DNA from: Microbaculum sp051390635
GTDB taxonomy: Bacteria > Pseudomonadota > Alphaproteobacteria > Rhizobiales > Tepidamorphaceae
DNA length: 64,000 nucleotides
Direction: 5' to 3'
NCBI RefSeq assembly: GCF_051390635.1
Contig: NZ_JBPODT010000001.1
Location: forward strand, 1 to 64,000
Part shown: positions 24,178 through 33,308 of the stretch, piece after piece
How the letters are laid out: each line of letters opens with the position of its first letter
Numbering within the stretch: the first letter of the stretch is position 1
Position numbers and translations under genes: made by a program
Notes under the pieces: generated by a model
What the model was told of the DNA's origin: nothing
Database searches by the model: none
What the model saw: only the letters and a program-made list of their open reading frames with translations

Positions 24178-25122
24178 TCACGGCCGCCATGCGAGATTTG
24201 GCGGCGGCCCGGCGCGCGCTAGCGAACCGTAAAGGTGTTCGCCCGGCATCTCGGATTGCAGGATCTCGCGCACCGCCGTCAGCCGTTCGATATCGATGCC
24301 GGTACGCATGCCTTTCGTCTCGCAGAGGTAGACCAGATCCTCGAAAACGACATTGCCAGTCGCGCCGGGGGCGAACGGGCAGCCGCCGAGCCCGCCGAGC
24401 GAGCCGTCGAGAACACGGGCACCGGCATCGAGCGCGGCGGAGGCGTTGGCGATCCCCATCCCGCGCGTGTCGTGCAGATGCACGATGAACGCCCGTCCAC
24501 CGCACAACGCCGCCATCGCCGCGGAAAGATCGCCGACCTGCTTCGGTCCCGCGTAGCCGACCGTATCGGCGATGCCGACGATGTCGGCGCCGGCTTCGAG
24601 GCAGGCCTCGGCAAGACGCAGGACCTCGGCCGGGTCGACCGCGCCGGCGATCGAGCAGCCGAAGGCCATCGAAATGCCGGCGTTGACGATCGGCGTGTTC
24701 GAGGACTCATCGCGCATACGCACGACCGTGCGGATCAGCTCGACCGCGTCGGCACGCGAGCGCCGGGCGTTGGCCTGGCTGTGCTCCTCGGTCGCCGAGA
24801 CGACGCAGACGATCTCATCAAGCGGGGTCTCCAGCGCGTCCGATGCGCCGCGCTCGTTCAACGCAAGCGCGGCCGAACTCGCACCGTCGAGCCCGCCGAT
24901 CTGCTCGATCAGCGCGCGCACGTCCGCGAACTGGGGAAAGCGGGCGGCCGGCAGGAACGAACCGACCTCGAAGCGGCGCACGCCCGCGGCGTATTCGCGG
25001 GCGATCCAGTCATGCTTGGCCACCGTCGAAGGCCACGTCTTCACCAGTTGCAGGCCGTCGCGCAGCCCCACCTCGCGCAGGGTCACCGTGTCATTGGGAT
25101 ACAGCGCGGCGGCCCTGTTCAT
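24178..25122 (-). CDS. Hydroxymethylglutaryl-CoA lyase family protein
   Basis: 314 residues, DRE-TIM metallolyase fold. The catalytic start is LREVGLRDGLQ (Arg-Asp pair), the metal-binding segment is HLHDTRGMGIANA, and the signature loop GGLGGCPFAPGATGN contains the catalytic Cys, as in human HMG-CoA lyase. The reaction is cleavage of a 3-hydroxy-3-methylacyl-CoA, classically HMG-CoA to acetyl-CoA and acetoacetate; citramalyl-CoA-like substrates are an alternative. The ATG at 25122 overlaps the CoA-transferase stop as ATGA, so the two steps are tightly coupled. The reading frame is open further upstream but only as a shadow of the transferase. Confidence 0.88.
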   Translation of the reverse strand: MNRAAALYPNDTVTLREVGLRDGLQLVKTWPSTVAKHDWIAREYAAGVRRFEVGSFLPAARFPQFADVRALIEQIGGLDGASSAALALNERGASDALETPLDEIVCVVSATEEHSQANARRSRADAVELIRTVVRMRDESSNTPIVNAGISMAFGCSIAGAVDPAEVLRLAEACLEAGADIVGIADTVGYAGPKQVGDLSAAMAALCGGRAFIVHLHDTRGMGIANASAALDAGARVLDGSLGGLGGCPFAPGATGNVVFEDLVYLCETKGMRTGIDIERLTAVREILQSEMPGEHLYGSLARAGPPPNLAWRP

Positions 25123-26312
25123 GTCCCGGCCCTCTCCTTGGCGCTCGCGCCACGCGCGGCGGCGATCTCCGCCGCGTCGAGACCGAGAGCACCGAGGACG
25201 GCGGCGGTATCCTGCCCGATACTCGGCACGTCGCCGCCATTGTCGAACATCACACCGTCTACCTCGATAGGCAGCGACGGCGCACGGAAGTGCCTGCCGT
25301 CCGGAAGCTTCGAGGCGACGAGGCCACCGGGCCGCATCACGTGCGGATCCTCGTACATGTCGCAGGGCCTGGCGATCGGCGAGAACGGAATGCCCAGCGG
25401 CTCGAACGCCTTCGCGAGCTCTTCGGAGGTCCGCTCGGCGAGCGCGGCGGCAATGCGCGGCAGCGTCCAGTCCCGCGCGTTGATCTGGTCCATGCGGGTC
25501 CGGAGCCGCGCGTCGGAAATGAGGTCGTCGAGGCCGAGCAGATCGCACAGGGCGTGCCAATGCCCCTCGGTTACGGCGCCGACGAACATCTGCCGGCCGT
25601 CGGCCGTCTCGAAGATATCGTAGACAGGCCAGGAGAAATCCCGCTCCGGCATCGGCGGCGGATTGCGGCCTTCCAGCTCGTACTGGATCATATGCTGCGC
25701 GACGAGCACGAGGCAGTTCTCGAACAGACCGATACGCACGTGACGACCTTCACCGGTCTTGTCGCGCTCCATCAGCGCGCCCAGCACGGCGAGAGCGCCA
25801 AACAGGCCAGCCATGATGTCGTTGGCCGAGGAGCCGACACGCAGCGGGCGGCCTGACGGGCCGGTCATGTAGGCCAGCCCCGTCATCATCTGCACCACCT
25901 CGTCCATCGCCGTGCGGTTCTGGTAGGGCCCGTGCAGGAAGCCCTTGTGCGAGGCGACGATCAGCCTCGGGTATCGCTGGTGCAGCGCGTCGAGGTCCGC
26001 GCCCATGGCGCGCAACGAGGAATCGCGGAAATTCTCGACGAACACGTCCGCCGTCTCGAGCAGCCTGTGCAGGGCATCCCGCCCGCTTTCCGATTTCAGG
26101 TCGAGCTGCACCGACTTCTTGCCGCGGTTGGCGAGCGGGAAGAAGGCCGCACCCATGCCGCCGAGATCGCGGGTCTTGTCGCCGCCGGGCGGCTCGACCT
26201 TGATCACCTCGGCCCCGAGGAACGCCAGGAACAACCCGCAGGACGGGCCCATGATCATATGACTCATCTCCACGACGCGGACGCCGTCGAGCGGCCGGAA
26301 CGGCCGGTCCAT
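25119..26312 (-). CDS. Class III (CaiB/BaiF family) CoA transferase
   Basis: 397 residues. The family opening is LDGVRVVEMSHMIMGPSCGL. Further hallmarks are LGAEVIKVEPPGGDKTRDLG, NRGKKSVQLDLKSESGRDAL and the Asp in NRTAMDEVVQMMTGLAYMTG, which corresponds to the catalytic Asp that carries the acyl intermediate. The protein transfers CoA onto a carboxylic acid. A human member (SUGCT) activates glutarate and 3-hydroxy-3-methylglutarate, which fits the HMG-CoA-lyase partner here. It is the first gene of the operon, divergent from the LysR gene. Confidence 0.9.
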   Translation of the reverse strand: MDRPFRPLDGVRVVEMSHMIMGPSCGLFLAFLGAEVIKVEPPGGDKTRDLGGMGAAFFPLANRGKKSVQLDLKSESGRDALHRLLETADVFVENFRDSSLRAMGADLDALHQRYPRLIVASHKGFLHGPYQNRTAMDEVVQMMTGLAYMTGPSGRPLRVGSSANDIMAGLFGALAVLGALMERDKTGEGRHVRIGLFENCLVLVAQHMIQYELEGRNPPPMPERDFSWPVYDIFETADGRQMFVGAVTEGHWHALCDLLGLDDLISDARLRTRMDQINARDWTLPRIAAALAERTSEELAKAFEPLGIPFSPIARPCDMYEDPHVMRPGGLVASKLPDGRHFRAPSLPIEVDGVMFDNGGDVPSIGQDTAAVLGALGLDAAEIAAARGASAKERAGT

Positions 26313-26425
26313 GGATCGCCTCCCTGCGATTGTCGTTGGCTGGCAGGTTATCGTTGCCGGCTAAATCACAAAATCATAATGTTTCAAAAGCAGCTTTCGA
26401 AATTTTAGAAACCCTTTGACGCGCC
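26313..26425. promoter_or_regulatory. Divergent promoter region with LysR-type sites
   Basis: A 113-nt gap, noticeably AT-rich against its surroundings, between the CoA-transferase operon and the LysR gene. It holds the perfect palindrome AAAGCAGCTTT (26387-26397) and the overlapping dyad TTTC-N9-GAAA (26395-26411), which contains a T-N11-A motif typical of LysR-type binding sites. Confidence 0.55.
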
Positions 26426-27382
26426 ATGGACAGCCGGCAACTCCGCTACTTCGCCGCCATTTTCGAACAGGGGACGCTGACCCGCGCCGCCGAGCGCGAA
26501 CGCGTCGCCGTCTCGGCGCTCAGCCATCACCTCGCCAATCTGGAGCACGACCTCTCGGTGCCCCTGTTCGTGCGCAAGCCACGCGGCATGCAGCCGACCG
26601 CGGCGGGCGAACGCCTCTACGCGCACGCCAAGCTGATCCTGAAGGCGATGGCGTCGGCCGAGCAGGACGTGATCGACGCCGGCGGCGAGATCGCCGGCGA
26701 GGTGTCGGTCGGCATGGCGTTCTCGGCAGTCAAGGCGATCGGGGTCGACCTCGCCCGCACGGTTCTGGAGCGCTACCCGAAGGTGAAGCTGTCGCTGACC
26801 GAAAGCCTGTCGGGCTCGACCCTGATGCACCTGATGATGTCCGAGGTAGAGCTGGCGCTACTCTACAATCCGCCTACCGACCCGCGGCTCAAGACGCAGG
26901 CGGTTCTCGATGAACGCATGGTCTGCGTGGGCAAACGCGAGATCATCGGCGATACCGATGACCCGATCCGCTTCAGCGAGTTGCTGGATCTTCCGATCAT
27001 CTTCCTGCGGCAGGGCGTGTCGGCCCGCGCGATCATGAACGACGTAGCGCTCCTGAAGAAAATCGAGGCCAGGGCCATCCTGCAGATGAACTCGGTGCAG
27101 GCAATCGGCGGCTCGCTGCTCGCCGGTCTCGGCTGCACCATCGGCACCCGGCTGTTCATGAAGGAACAGATCGAAAGCGGCGACCTGCATGTCCGCCCGA
27201 TCGTCGAACCGGAACTGTCGCGAACGCTTTATGTCTGCGAACTGACCGAGCGCCCGCCGACCTATGCCCTGGAAGCGGTGCGCGACGTCATCACGGTCCT
27301 GATCGGCGAGGCCGTCCGCTCCGGCCGCTGGGAGGCGACCCTGCTGATAAATCTCCCGCCCGCCGGACACACCAAGGCGTGA
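26426..27382 (+). CDS. LysR-type regulator of the TRAP / CoA-transferase operon
   Basis: 318 residues. The N-terminal helix-turn-helix is of LysR type (MDSRQLRYFAAIFEQGTLTR, AAERERVAVSALSHHLANLE, FVRKPRGMQPTAAGE). The rest is the two-lobed effector-binding domain, of the NAC/Cbl-like group where regulators respond to a pathway acid or CoA ester. It is transcribed away from the CoA-transferase / HMG-lyase / TRAP operon, the classical layout for a LysR activator of its neighbour. Confidence 0.9.
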   Translation: MDSRQLRYFAAIFEQGTLTRAAERERVAVSALSHHLANLEHDLSVPLFVRKPRGMQPTAAGERLYAHAKLILKAMASAEQDVIDAGGEIAGEVSVGMAFSAVKAIGVDLARTVLERYPKVKLSLTESLSGSTLMHLMMSEVELALLYNPPTDPRLKTQAVLDERMVCVGKREIIGDTDDPIRFSELLDLPIIFLRQGVSARAIMNDVALLKKIEARAILQMNSVQAIGGSLLAGLGCTIGTRLFMKEQIESGDLHVRPIVEPELSRTLYVCELTERPPTYALEAVRDVITVLIGEAVRSGRWEATLLINLPPAGHTKA

Positions 27383-27412
27383 GGTCCCGGCTGTCGGCGG
27401 ATCGCGGCCGAT

Positions 27413-28375
27413 TCAGGGTTTCGGCCGCGGCAGGGGCGCCATCGTTCCGAAGCCGACGAGCGCTGCGGGCGGCTTTGTCTTGCCGCAGACAAAAGGACGC
27501 ATATCGATAGGACCGTCCTGCGACGGCGGCAATGTATCGATCGTGAGGCCCGGCGCACCGGGCTTGGCGGCAAAGCCCGCCTTCAGCATTCGCTCGGCCA
27601 CGGCCTCGCGCTCGGCTGCCGAGAAGGCACCCAGCACGATCGTGCCGAGCCGCCTGCCCTCGCGTGTCGCCGTGCCGACCAGATTGTAGCCGGACTCGCA
27701 GACATAGCCCGACTTCATGCCGTCCGCGCCGGGAAACCGGCCGAGCAGGTCGTTATGGTTGCGCCGCTGCTGCCCGGCAATGGCGACCGAGCGGATCTCG
27801 AAGAAACGCTGGTATTGCGGAAAGTCCCGGATCAGCGCCCGGGTCAGCACCGCCATGTCGCGCGCCGTGGTCACATGGCCCGCGGCGTGAAAACCGTGGG
27901 AGTTGACATACTGGGTATCGTTCATGCCCAGACGCCGCGCCGACGCGTTCATGTCGGCGACGAAGGCATCGACGGAGCCGGCAACCGTCCGGCCGAGTGC
28001 TTCCGTTGCGAACTTGAGCGAGGCGGCCAGCACCAGCGGCAGTGTCTCTTCGACGGTGAACGTGGTGCCGGGCGGAAGTTTCAGGCCCAAGGCCGGATCG
28101 CCCTCGCCGATGGCGACCGGCGTATCGAGCCCGATCCGGCCCGTCTCGATCGCCGCGAAGGTCACGTAGGCGGCCATCATTTTCGTCAGCGACGCCGGAT
28201 ACCATTTCGTCGTCGCCATATGCGCGTGCAGGATCTCGCCGGTATCGGCGTCGAACACGAGCGCGGGCCCGGCCGATGCGGCGTGTCCGCCCGCCCCCAG
28301 CGCGAGGCCCACAGCGACCGCCGCCGCGGCGCAAAGCCGCCGCGAGGTTGAAACCGCGTTGTAAAACCATCTCAT
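27413..28375 (-). CDS. D-alanyl-D-alanine carboxypeptidase homologue lacking the SxN motif
   Basis: 320 residues of the S11 (DacA/PBP5-like) family, with a signal peptide ending near residue 34. The nucleophile motif S-L-T-K is intact (Ser62-Lys65), and the KTG box is present as K-S-G (221-223, in GADGMKSGYVCESGYNLVGT). The second catalytic motif, normally S-x-N in a context like KSANDA, reads K-F-A-T-E-A at residues 121-126, so both Ser and Asn are missing. The frame is intact on both sides, so this is substitution and not a frameshift. Activity on muropeptides is doubtful; a binding or regulatory role is possible. Same-strand spacing of 46 nt links it to the subtilase gene. Confidence 0.83.
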   Translation of the reverse strand: MRWFYNAVSTSRRLCAAAAVAVGLALGAGGHAASAGPALVFDADTGEILHAHMATTKWYPASLTKMMAAYVTFAAIETGRIGLDTPVAIGEGDPALGLKLPPGTTFTVEETLPLVLAASLKFATEALGRTVAGSVDAFVADMNASARRLGMNDTQYVNSHGFHAAGHVTTARDMAVLTRALIRDFPQYQRFFEIRSVAIAGQQRRNHNDLLGRFPGADGMKSGYVCESGYNLVGTATREGRRLGTIVLGAFSAAEREAVAERMLKAGFAAKPGAPGLTIDTLPPSQDGPIDMRPFVCGKTKPPAALVGFGTMAPLPRPKP

Positions 28376-28421
28376 GACTGGTTCCGCATTCGTCGTATCG
28401 CGCCGCCCCCTGCGCCGATCC

Positions 28422-29870
28422 CTACAAGGTGCAGCGACGGTTCTTCAGCGCCAGGAACGCAGTGTAGACATCGATGCGCGGAACGGCGACGCCGTTGCGC
28501 GTCACCTGCGTCCTCGAACACCGCAAGGCACGCCGTACTTTCCGGACCGAAGCCTTGGGGAAACGATGCCGCAACAAGGCCCAGGCGCCGGCCACATGCG
28601 GCGTTGCCATGGATGTGCCGCTGAGAACGGCAAACCGGTTGCCCGGGACCGTTGACCAGATATCGCTGCCCGGCGCGGCGACATCGACCAGCCTGGAGAA
28701 ATTCGAGAACGACGACACGTCGTCCGTCTTCGTCGTGCTGGCCACCGTTATGGCGGCCGGAATACAGCCTGGCGCACCGACCCGCCCGTCGGCGGCGGCG
28801 TTGCCGGCGGCGATCACCACGGCGATGCGCTTGGATCGCAGCGTCCGGATGATCGGCGTCAGCGGGTGCTTGCTGCAGGCCTTGCGACGCAATCCGCCAC
28901 CCAGGCTCATGTTCACCGCGGCAATCTTCCGTCTGCTGGCGAGCGTGTTCACATGCTCCAGGGCCGCCAGCTGATCGCTGATATAACTCAGGACGCAGGG
29001 GCTTGACCCGGCGCAGGCTGCCCCGGAGAACCGGCTGAACACCTGTATCGGGATCAGCGAGGCCTTGGGCGCCACGCCTGCGTATATCGCATCCGCGCCC
29101 TTCGGATTGCCAACGGCGATCCCCGCGACATGGGTGCCGTGCCCGCATCCGTCGATCGATCGCCGGCAGGTGTCGCCCGCCCCCTTGGCCGTGGAGGATT
29201 GCGCGCCACCGGGGCAAAGCGACTTCGAGTCGGCATTGGTGGTCGAGAAGCAGGCTTCCGACACGATTTTCCGTCGGAACGCTCTGTGTTTGCGCTGCAC
29301 ACCGGTATCGAGCACGACGACAGACCACCCCTTGCCGCCATTGACCCGCCTGATCCCGGCCGCGACGTCGGCCCGGATCAGCGGCACGCTGGCGTCGAGC
29401 GCCGGCGGAACCGGAACGTCCTCGAAGATCGCAGCGACGTCCCGATTGTCGATCAGGGTCTGGAGGCGACCGGCATTGACCGTCATCGCCATCAGCGGAA
29501 CCGACTGGAAGCGCTTCACGTTTCGCGCGCCCGCCAACCGGCCCAGCACCCTCTGTTGCAGGCCGTCGATCGCGGTCCGCTGGTTGGCGGCCCCGAACAG
29601 CGACAGCTTGCCCTCCGGGACGAAATCGGTGCGCAATTCGACGATGACCCGCATTTCGGCGCGGCTTCGGGCCCTAATCAGAAGCAGACCGGGATCTGCC
29701 TCGACGAGTCCGTTGTGGTCGTCGCCGAGATAGATGCGAGGTTCGGCCGAGACACCCGTTGTCGTCGCGAATGCAGCGAAAAGCGCCGCGATGGCCGCGA
29801 AGGCCGGACCAACTCCGGTCCTGCCGCGATTTGAAGCCCTCTGCGCGGTTTCGACAAAAGAACGCGCCAA
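28422..29870 (-). CDS. Exported subtilisin-like serine protease (S8), candidate T2SS substrate
   Basis: 482 residues from TTG 29870, with GGAG 8 nt upstream. No ATG offers the signal sequence (GPAFAAIAALFAAFATTTGV). A propeptide (~65-160, I9-like) precedes the catalytic domain. The triad is complete: Asp188 in VVVLDTGVQ, His244 in GCGHGTHVAG and Ser420 in LSGTSMATPHVAGA, with the oxyanion Asn357 in AAGN. Several Cys pairs indicate disulfides, as expected for a secreted enzyme. The gene sits behind gspD, gspO and a Sel1 gene on the same strand. Secreted subtilases are common T2SS cargo, so this is a good candidate for export by the adjacent system. Confidence 0.9.
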   Translation of the reverse strand: MARSFVETAQRASNRGRTGVGPAFAAIAALFAAFATTTGVSAEPRIYLGDDHNGLVEADPGLLLIRARSRAEMRVIVELRTDFVPEGKLSLFGAANQRTAIDGLQQRVLGRLAGARNVKRFQSVPLMAMTVNAGRLQTLIDNRDVAAIFEDVPVPPALDASVPLIRADVAAGIRRVNGGKGWSVVVLDTGVQRKHRAFRRKIVSEACFSTTNADSKSLCPGGAQSSTAKGAGDTCRRSIDGCGHGTHVAGIAVGNPKGADAIYAGVAPKASLIPIQVFSRFSGAACAGSSPCVLSYISDQLAALEHVNTLASRRKIAAVNMSLGGGLRRKACSKHPLTPIIRTLRSKRIAVVIAAGNAAADGRVGAPGCIPAAITVASTTKTDDVSSFSNFSRLVDVAAPGSDIWSTVPGNRFAVLSGTSMATPHVAGAWALLRHRFPKASVRKVRRALRCSRTQVTRNGVAVPRIDVYTAFLALKNRRCTL

Positions 29871-29929
29871 CTTCGGTTCTCCGCTACCGGGTCTATAGCG
29901 GCAGTCTTACCCAACCGGGGCTGAAAATT

Positions 29930-30484
29930 CTATTGCACGTCCTCGGGAACGGCCGGCGCCGGCCGCCATTCGGCCGCGCGCTCCTGGACCGTGTGCAGTT
30001 CGTTCGGGCTCAGCTGCGTCTGTACGTAACCGCGCCGCGTGATGGCGAGCTCGCGCTCGCGTCCGGGCGGCAGCCCCGCTGCGGCGAGGTTCAGCCAAAA
30101 ATAGGCGTCCATGTAGTCCTGGTGGACGCCCTGGCCTTGGAAATAGAGATACCCGAGCAAGCCCTGGGCATAGGCATAGCCCTGTTCCGCCGCACGGCGG
30201 TACCACACGACCGCCTCGCCGTAGTCTTGCGGCACGCCCTGCCCATGGTAGTAGGCGAGCCCGAGCGCGGTCTGCGCCTTCGGATCGCCCCGCTCGGCCA
30301 GCGGGCGCCACTGCTGCACCGCGCGGAAATAGTCGCCCCGCTCATAGGCCGCAACCCCACTCTCGACCGACGTGGCGACCGCCGGCACACTTACGGCCAG
30401 CAGGCAGAAAACGGCCAGAAAAGCCTTCCGCAGGCCCCTGTCCGCGCCCCGTTTTGCCGTTCCGTGAAACCAATGCCCGATCAT
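29930..30484 (-). CDS. Sel1-repeat protein of the T2SS region
   Basis: 184 residues from the ATG at 30484 (GGAG 8 nt upstream). A signal or anchor sequence (FLAVFCLLAVSVPAVA) leads to Sel1-type TPR units: AAYERGDYFRAVQQWRPLAE, DPKAQTALGLAYYHGQGVPQ, then YAYAQGLLGYLYFQGQGVHQ. Sel1 proteins are protein-interaction scaffolds. It begins 20 nt after the prepilin peptidase gene and precedes the subtilase by 59 nt, so it is probably part of the gspD transcript and may act as an envelope partner of the secretion system. Confidence 0.78.
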   Translation of the reverse strand: MIGHWFHGTAKRGADRGLRKAFLAVFCLLAVSVPAVATSVESGVAAYERGDYFRAVQQWRPLAERGDPKAQTALGLAYYHGQGVPQDYGEAVVWYRRAAEQGYAYAQGLLGYLYFQGQGVHQDYMDAYFWLNLAAAGLPPGRERELAITRRGYVQTQLSPNELHTVQERAAEWRPAPAVPEDVQ

Positions 30485-30504
30485 CTGTCCGGCTCCGAAC
30501 CCCG

Positions 30505-31095
30505 TCACGCGTCCCCAGCGCCCTGCAACACGAGCCAGGTCGCCCACATCGCCGGCGCCAGGAAGGCGCCGAACGCAAGGCGCTGGTCCGCATTCCATCC
30601 CCGGCCGCGCCCGACCCGCGTGACCACGAAGGCAAGCGCGCCGGCCGCGGCCACGAGGACGGCGAAGGCAAAGCCTTCCCAGCCGAGCCAGGCCCCGCCG
30701 GCCGCCGCCAGCTTGACGTCACCGAAGCCGAGCCCGTCGACCCCGCGCAGCCGGTAGAACGCCTCCCGCACCGCCAGAAACGCACCGCCGCACACCGCGA
30801 CGGCGATCAGAACCGCGCCGCCCGCGGCCACAAGTCCGTCACCGGAGCGCAGCCGCATCGAGATGCTCCAGACGATCCCGGTGACCAGCGCCCCGTAAAC
30901 CCACGGATCGGGCACCCGCAGCCGCAGCGCGTCCTCCAGCGCGATCGCCGCCATTGCCGCGCCCAATACCGCCGAGGCCGAAATCAGGTCGGGCCGTGCG
31001 GCCCCGTCGACCAGCGCCAGCGCCGCGACCGCTCCGAGAGCGGCACCGCCTGCCGCCGCGATCAGGTGTCGCCGCGATGACGGCGACAGCGTCAC
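30505..31095 (-). CDS. gspO: Prepilin peptidase (A24 family, catalytic domain only)
   Basis: An inner-membrane aspartic protease that cleaves the leader of pseudopilins. The two catalytic Asp lie in ALEDALRLRVPD and in the G-x-G-D motif GFGDVKLAAAGGAWLG. About 196 residues and seven hydrophobic segments correspond to the short CpaA/TadV-like form, without the N-terminal methylase domain of PilD. I chose GTG 31095, whose GTGA overlaps the gspD stop; an ATG at 31128 inside gspD is the alternative. It would process GspG, H, I, J and K encoded nearby. Confidence 0.85.
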   Translation of the reverse strand: MTLSPSSRRHLIAAAGGAALGAVAALALVDGAARPDLISASAVLGAAMAAIALEDALRLRVPDPWVYGALVTGIVWSISMRLRSGDGLVAAGGAVLIAVAVCGGAFLAVREAFYRLRGVDGLGFGDVKLAAAGGAWLGWEGFAFAVLVAAAGALAFVVTRVGRGRGWNADQRLAFGAFLAPAMWATWLVLQGAGDA

Positions 31096-33308
31096 TGCTG
31101 CCCCGTCGCGTTGCGTTGCATGTTCCACATCCGCGCCCTGAGTTCCTCCGCGACCTGCTGGGCGTCCTGCCCCTGCCGGATCACGGTCGGCCGGATCAGC
31201 ACGATCAGCTCGTTGCGCCTGGCGGAATTGTCCGTGGTGCCGAAAAGGTCGCCGACGCCTTTCAGGCGGTGCAGGACGGGAATACCGGTCCGGTTGTTGT
31301 CCGATCCTTCGGCGATGAGCCCGCCGAGCAGCACCGTCTGGCCGCTCGCGACCGAAACCGAGCTGGAAATGCGGCGTTTTGTGAAGGTCGGCGTGAGAGT
31401 CGAGGCGCCGGACGCGATGTCGGAGATCTCCTGCTGGATCTGCATCGAGATGATGCCGTTCTCGGCGATCCGCGGCGTCACCTTCAGGATGATGCCGGTA
31501 TCGCGATATTCGATCTCGTTCACGGTCGGCGAGTCCGGATTGATCACCGATTGCGCCTGGCGCGTGGAAACGGCCACTTCCTCGCCGACCTGCAGCGCAG
31601 CGGTCTCGTTCTCCATGACCACCAGCGACGGTGACGACAGCACCGACACGTCTGTGATCTTGTCGAAGGCCGAGATGATGACGTCGGGGCTCTGCTCCGA
31701 CCCGATCACGAAGTTGAAGCCAGGCAGCTCGCGGTTGATCGAATTGGCGACGGTGTTGAACAGGCCGATCGAGCCGACATCGTCCTTGAGCCCGACGTCC
31801 CCGCTCTTGATGAAATACTGCACGCCGAACTTCAGCTGATCGTTCAGCCGGATCTCTGCGATCACCACGTTGACGGCGACCTGCAGCGGCGGCACGTCGA
31901 TCTGGCGCAAGGCCGCGAGGATCTTCAGATAGGTATCGCCGTCGGCGTAGATGACGATCGAATTGTTGGCGGTATCGGCGCTGAAGCGCGGCCCCTCGCC
32001 GCCCGCGCCCGAGGTCTGGCCGGCGAACAGGTCGGTTCCCCCGCCGCTGCCCGGTGCCGGCGACCGTGCGAAATCGAAGGTCGTGCCGGTTCCCGACGCC
32101 GCGCCTTCCGCGTCCGCCCCGTCGTCGGCCGCATCGATACCGGGCTCGGCACCGTCAGCGCTCGACGTGAAGACGCTCGACCCCGGCATGATCTGATCCG
32201 CTGCGGAGGGCTCTTCCGCGCCGCTGCCGCCGACGGTCGAGCCGCCGAAGATGCCGCTGAGGATCTGCACGAGCAGTTTGGCGTCGCGATATTTGACGCG
32301 ATAGACGTTGACCGTCGTCTCGGCCGCCGGGTTCGTCCGGTCGAGCCGCGAGATCCATGTCCCCGCCCGGCGTATCAGGTCGTCGCGCTTGGAGACGACG
32401 AGTACCGCCTTCATGCGGGACATCGGCACGAACTGTATAAGATCGGCGCCAGCCCGGCCTTCCTGCGTTTCGAAAAGGCGCTCGAGCTCCGGAATCATCG
32501 TTTCCGGCCGCACGTCCCGGGTCGGGAAGATGCCGACCGACTGGTCCGCCATCCAGTCGGTATCGAAGGTCATCACGGTTTCGACCGCGGTCCGTCGTTC
32601 CGGCGCCGAGCCGGAAATCAGCAGGAGATTGCGCGTGGCGTCGACCCGGATCGTCTCGGGCTTGGTGGCGAAGCCGTCGATGAGCCCCATCATCGTATTC
32701 GCCGACACGTATCTCAACGGCAGCACCGTGAGGCCGAATCCGGCCTGGTGGCCGGAATTGTTCATGCGTGCGCGGAGATTGCCGGCATCGGCATCGACGA
32801 CGACCCGGTAGACGGCGCCTTCGGTGATCAGCGCGGCCTGGTTCATCCGCAGGATCGCCTCGAGCGTCGGAAGCAGTTCGTCCCGCGCCACCGGCCGCGC
32901 CGAAACGAGCGTGACGCGGCCATTCACGTTCGGGTCGATGACATAGTTCAGGCCAAGCGAGTCGCCGAGGATCGCCCGCACGACATCGCCGATCTGGGCG
33001 TTTTCGAAGTTCAGCCGGTAGCTGCCGCCGCCGTCTCCGGCCGTGGCCGGCACAAACGGCCCGCCCGTCGCCCCGGCTCCGTCCGCCGGATAGATGACCG
33101 GCTCGCCGCCATCGACCCGCTGGATTCCCTGAGCGTTGGCCGCGCCGGGATCAGCCTGCCGCGCCGTCAGGTCCGCGTTGAGAACGGAACCGAACAGGCG
33201 GTTGCCCGACCCGCGCACGGACAGGAGGTCTTCCGTTGTCTGGCAGGAGACGACAGACAACCCGACCAGCAACAGCAGTGTGAGACGAAACACTAACCTC
33301 AGGTGCAT
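31092..33308 (-). CDS. gspD: Type II secretion secretin GspD
   Basis: 738 residues. The lipoprotein-like signal sequence ends LLLVGLSVVSC, with a possible lipobox Cys. The N0/N1-N3 ring domains follow (NFENAQIGDVVRAILGDSLG, VLPLRYVSANTMMGLIDGFA, VYRVKYRDAKLLVQILSGIF). The secretin C-terminal domain contains VIAEIRLNDQLKFGVQYF, VLSSPSLVVMENETAALQVG and VASGQTVLLGGLIAEG. Secretins form the outer-membrane gate. An insertion of about 90 residues, rich in Gly, Ala and Asp, interrupts the N3 region. It is divergent from gspE and first of the gspD-gspO run. Confidence 0.95.
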   Translation of the reverse strand: MHLRLVFRLTLLLLVGLSVVSCQTTEDLLSVRGSGNRLFGSVLNADLTARQADPGAANAQGIQRVDGGEPVIYPADGAGATGGPFVPATAGDGGGSYRLNFENAQIGDVVRAILGDSLGLNYVIDPNVNGRVTLVSARPVARDELLPTLEAILRMNQAALITEGAVYRVVVDADAGNLRARMNNSGHQAGFGLTVLPLRYVSANTMMGLIDGFATKPETIRVDATRNLLLISGSAPERRTAVETVMTFDTDWMADQSVGIFPTRDVRPETMIPELERLFETQEGRAGADLIQFVPMSRMKAVLVVSKRDDLIRRAGTWISRLDRTNPAAETTVNVYRVKYRDAKLLVQILSGIFGGSTVGGSGAEEPSAADQIMPGSSVFTSSADGAEPGIDAADDGADAEGAASGTGTTFDFARSPAPGSGGGTDLFAGQTSGAGGEGPRFSADTANNSIVIYADGDTYLKILAALRQIDVPPLQVAVNVVIAEIRLNDQLKFGVQYFIKSGDVGLKDDVGSIGLFNTVANSINRELPGFNFVIGSEQSPDVIISAFDKITDVSVLSSPSLVVMENETAALQVGEEVAVSTRQAQSVINPDSPTVNEIEYRDTGIILKVTPRIAENGIISMQIQQEISDIASGASTLTPTFTKRRISSSVSVASGQTVLLGGLIAEGSDNNRTGIPVLHRLKGVGDLFGTTDNSARRNELIVLIRPTVIRQGQDAQQVAEELRARMWNMQRNATGQQ

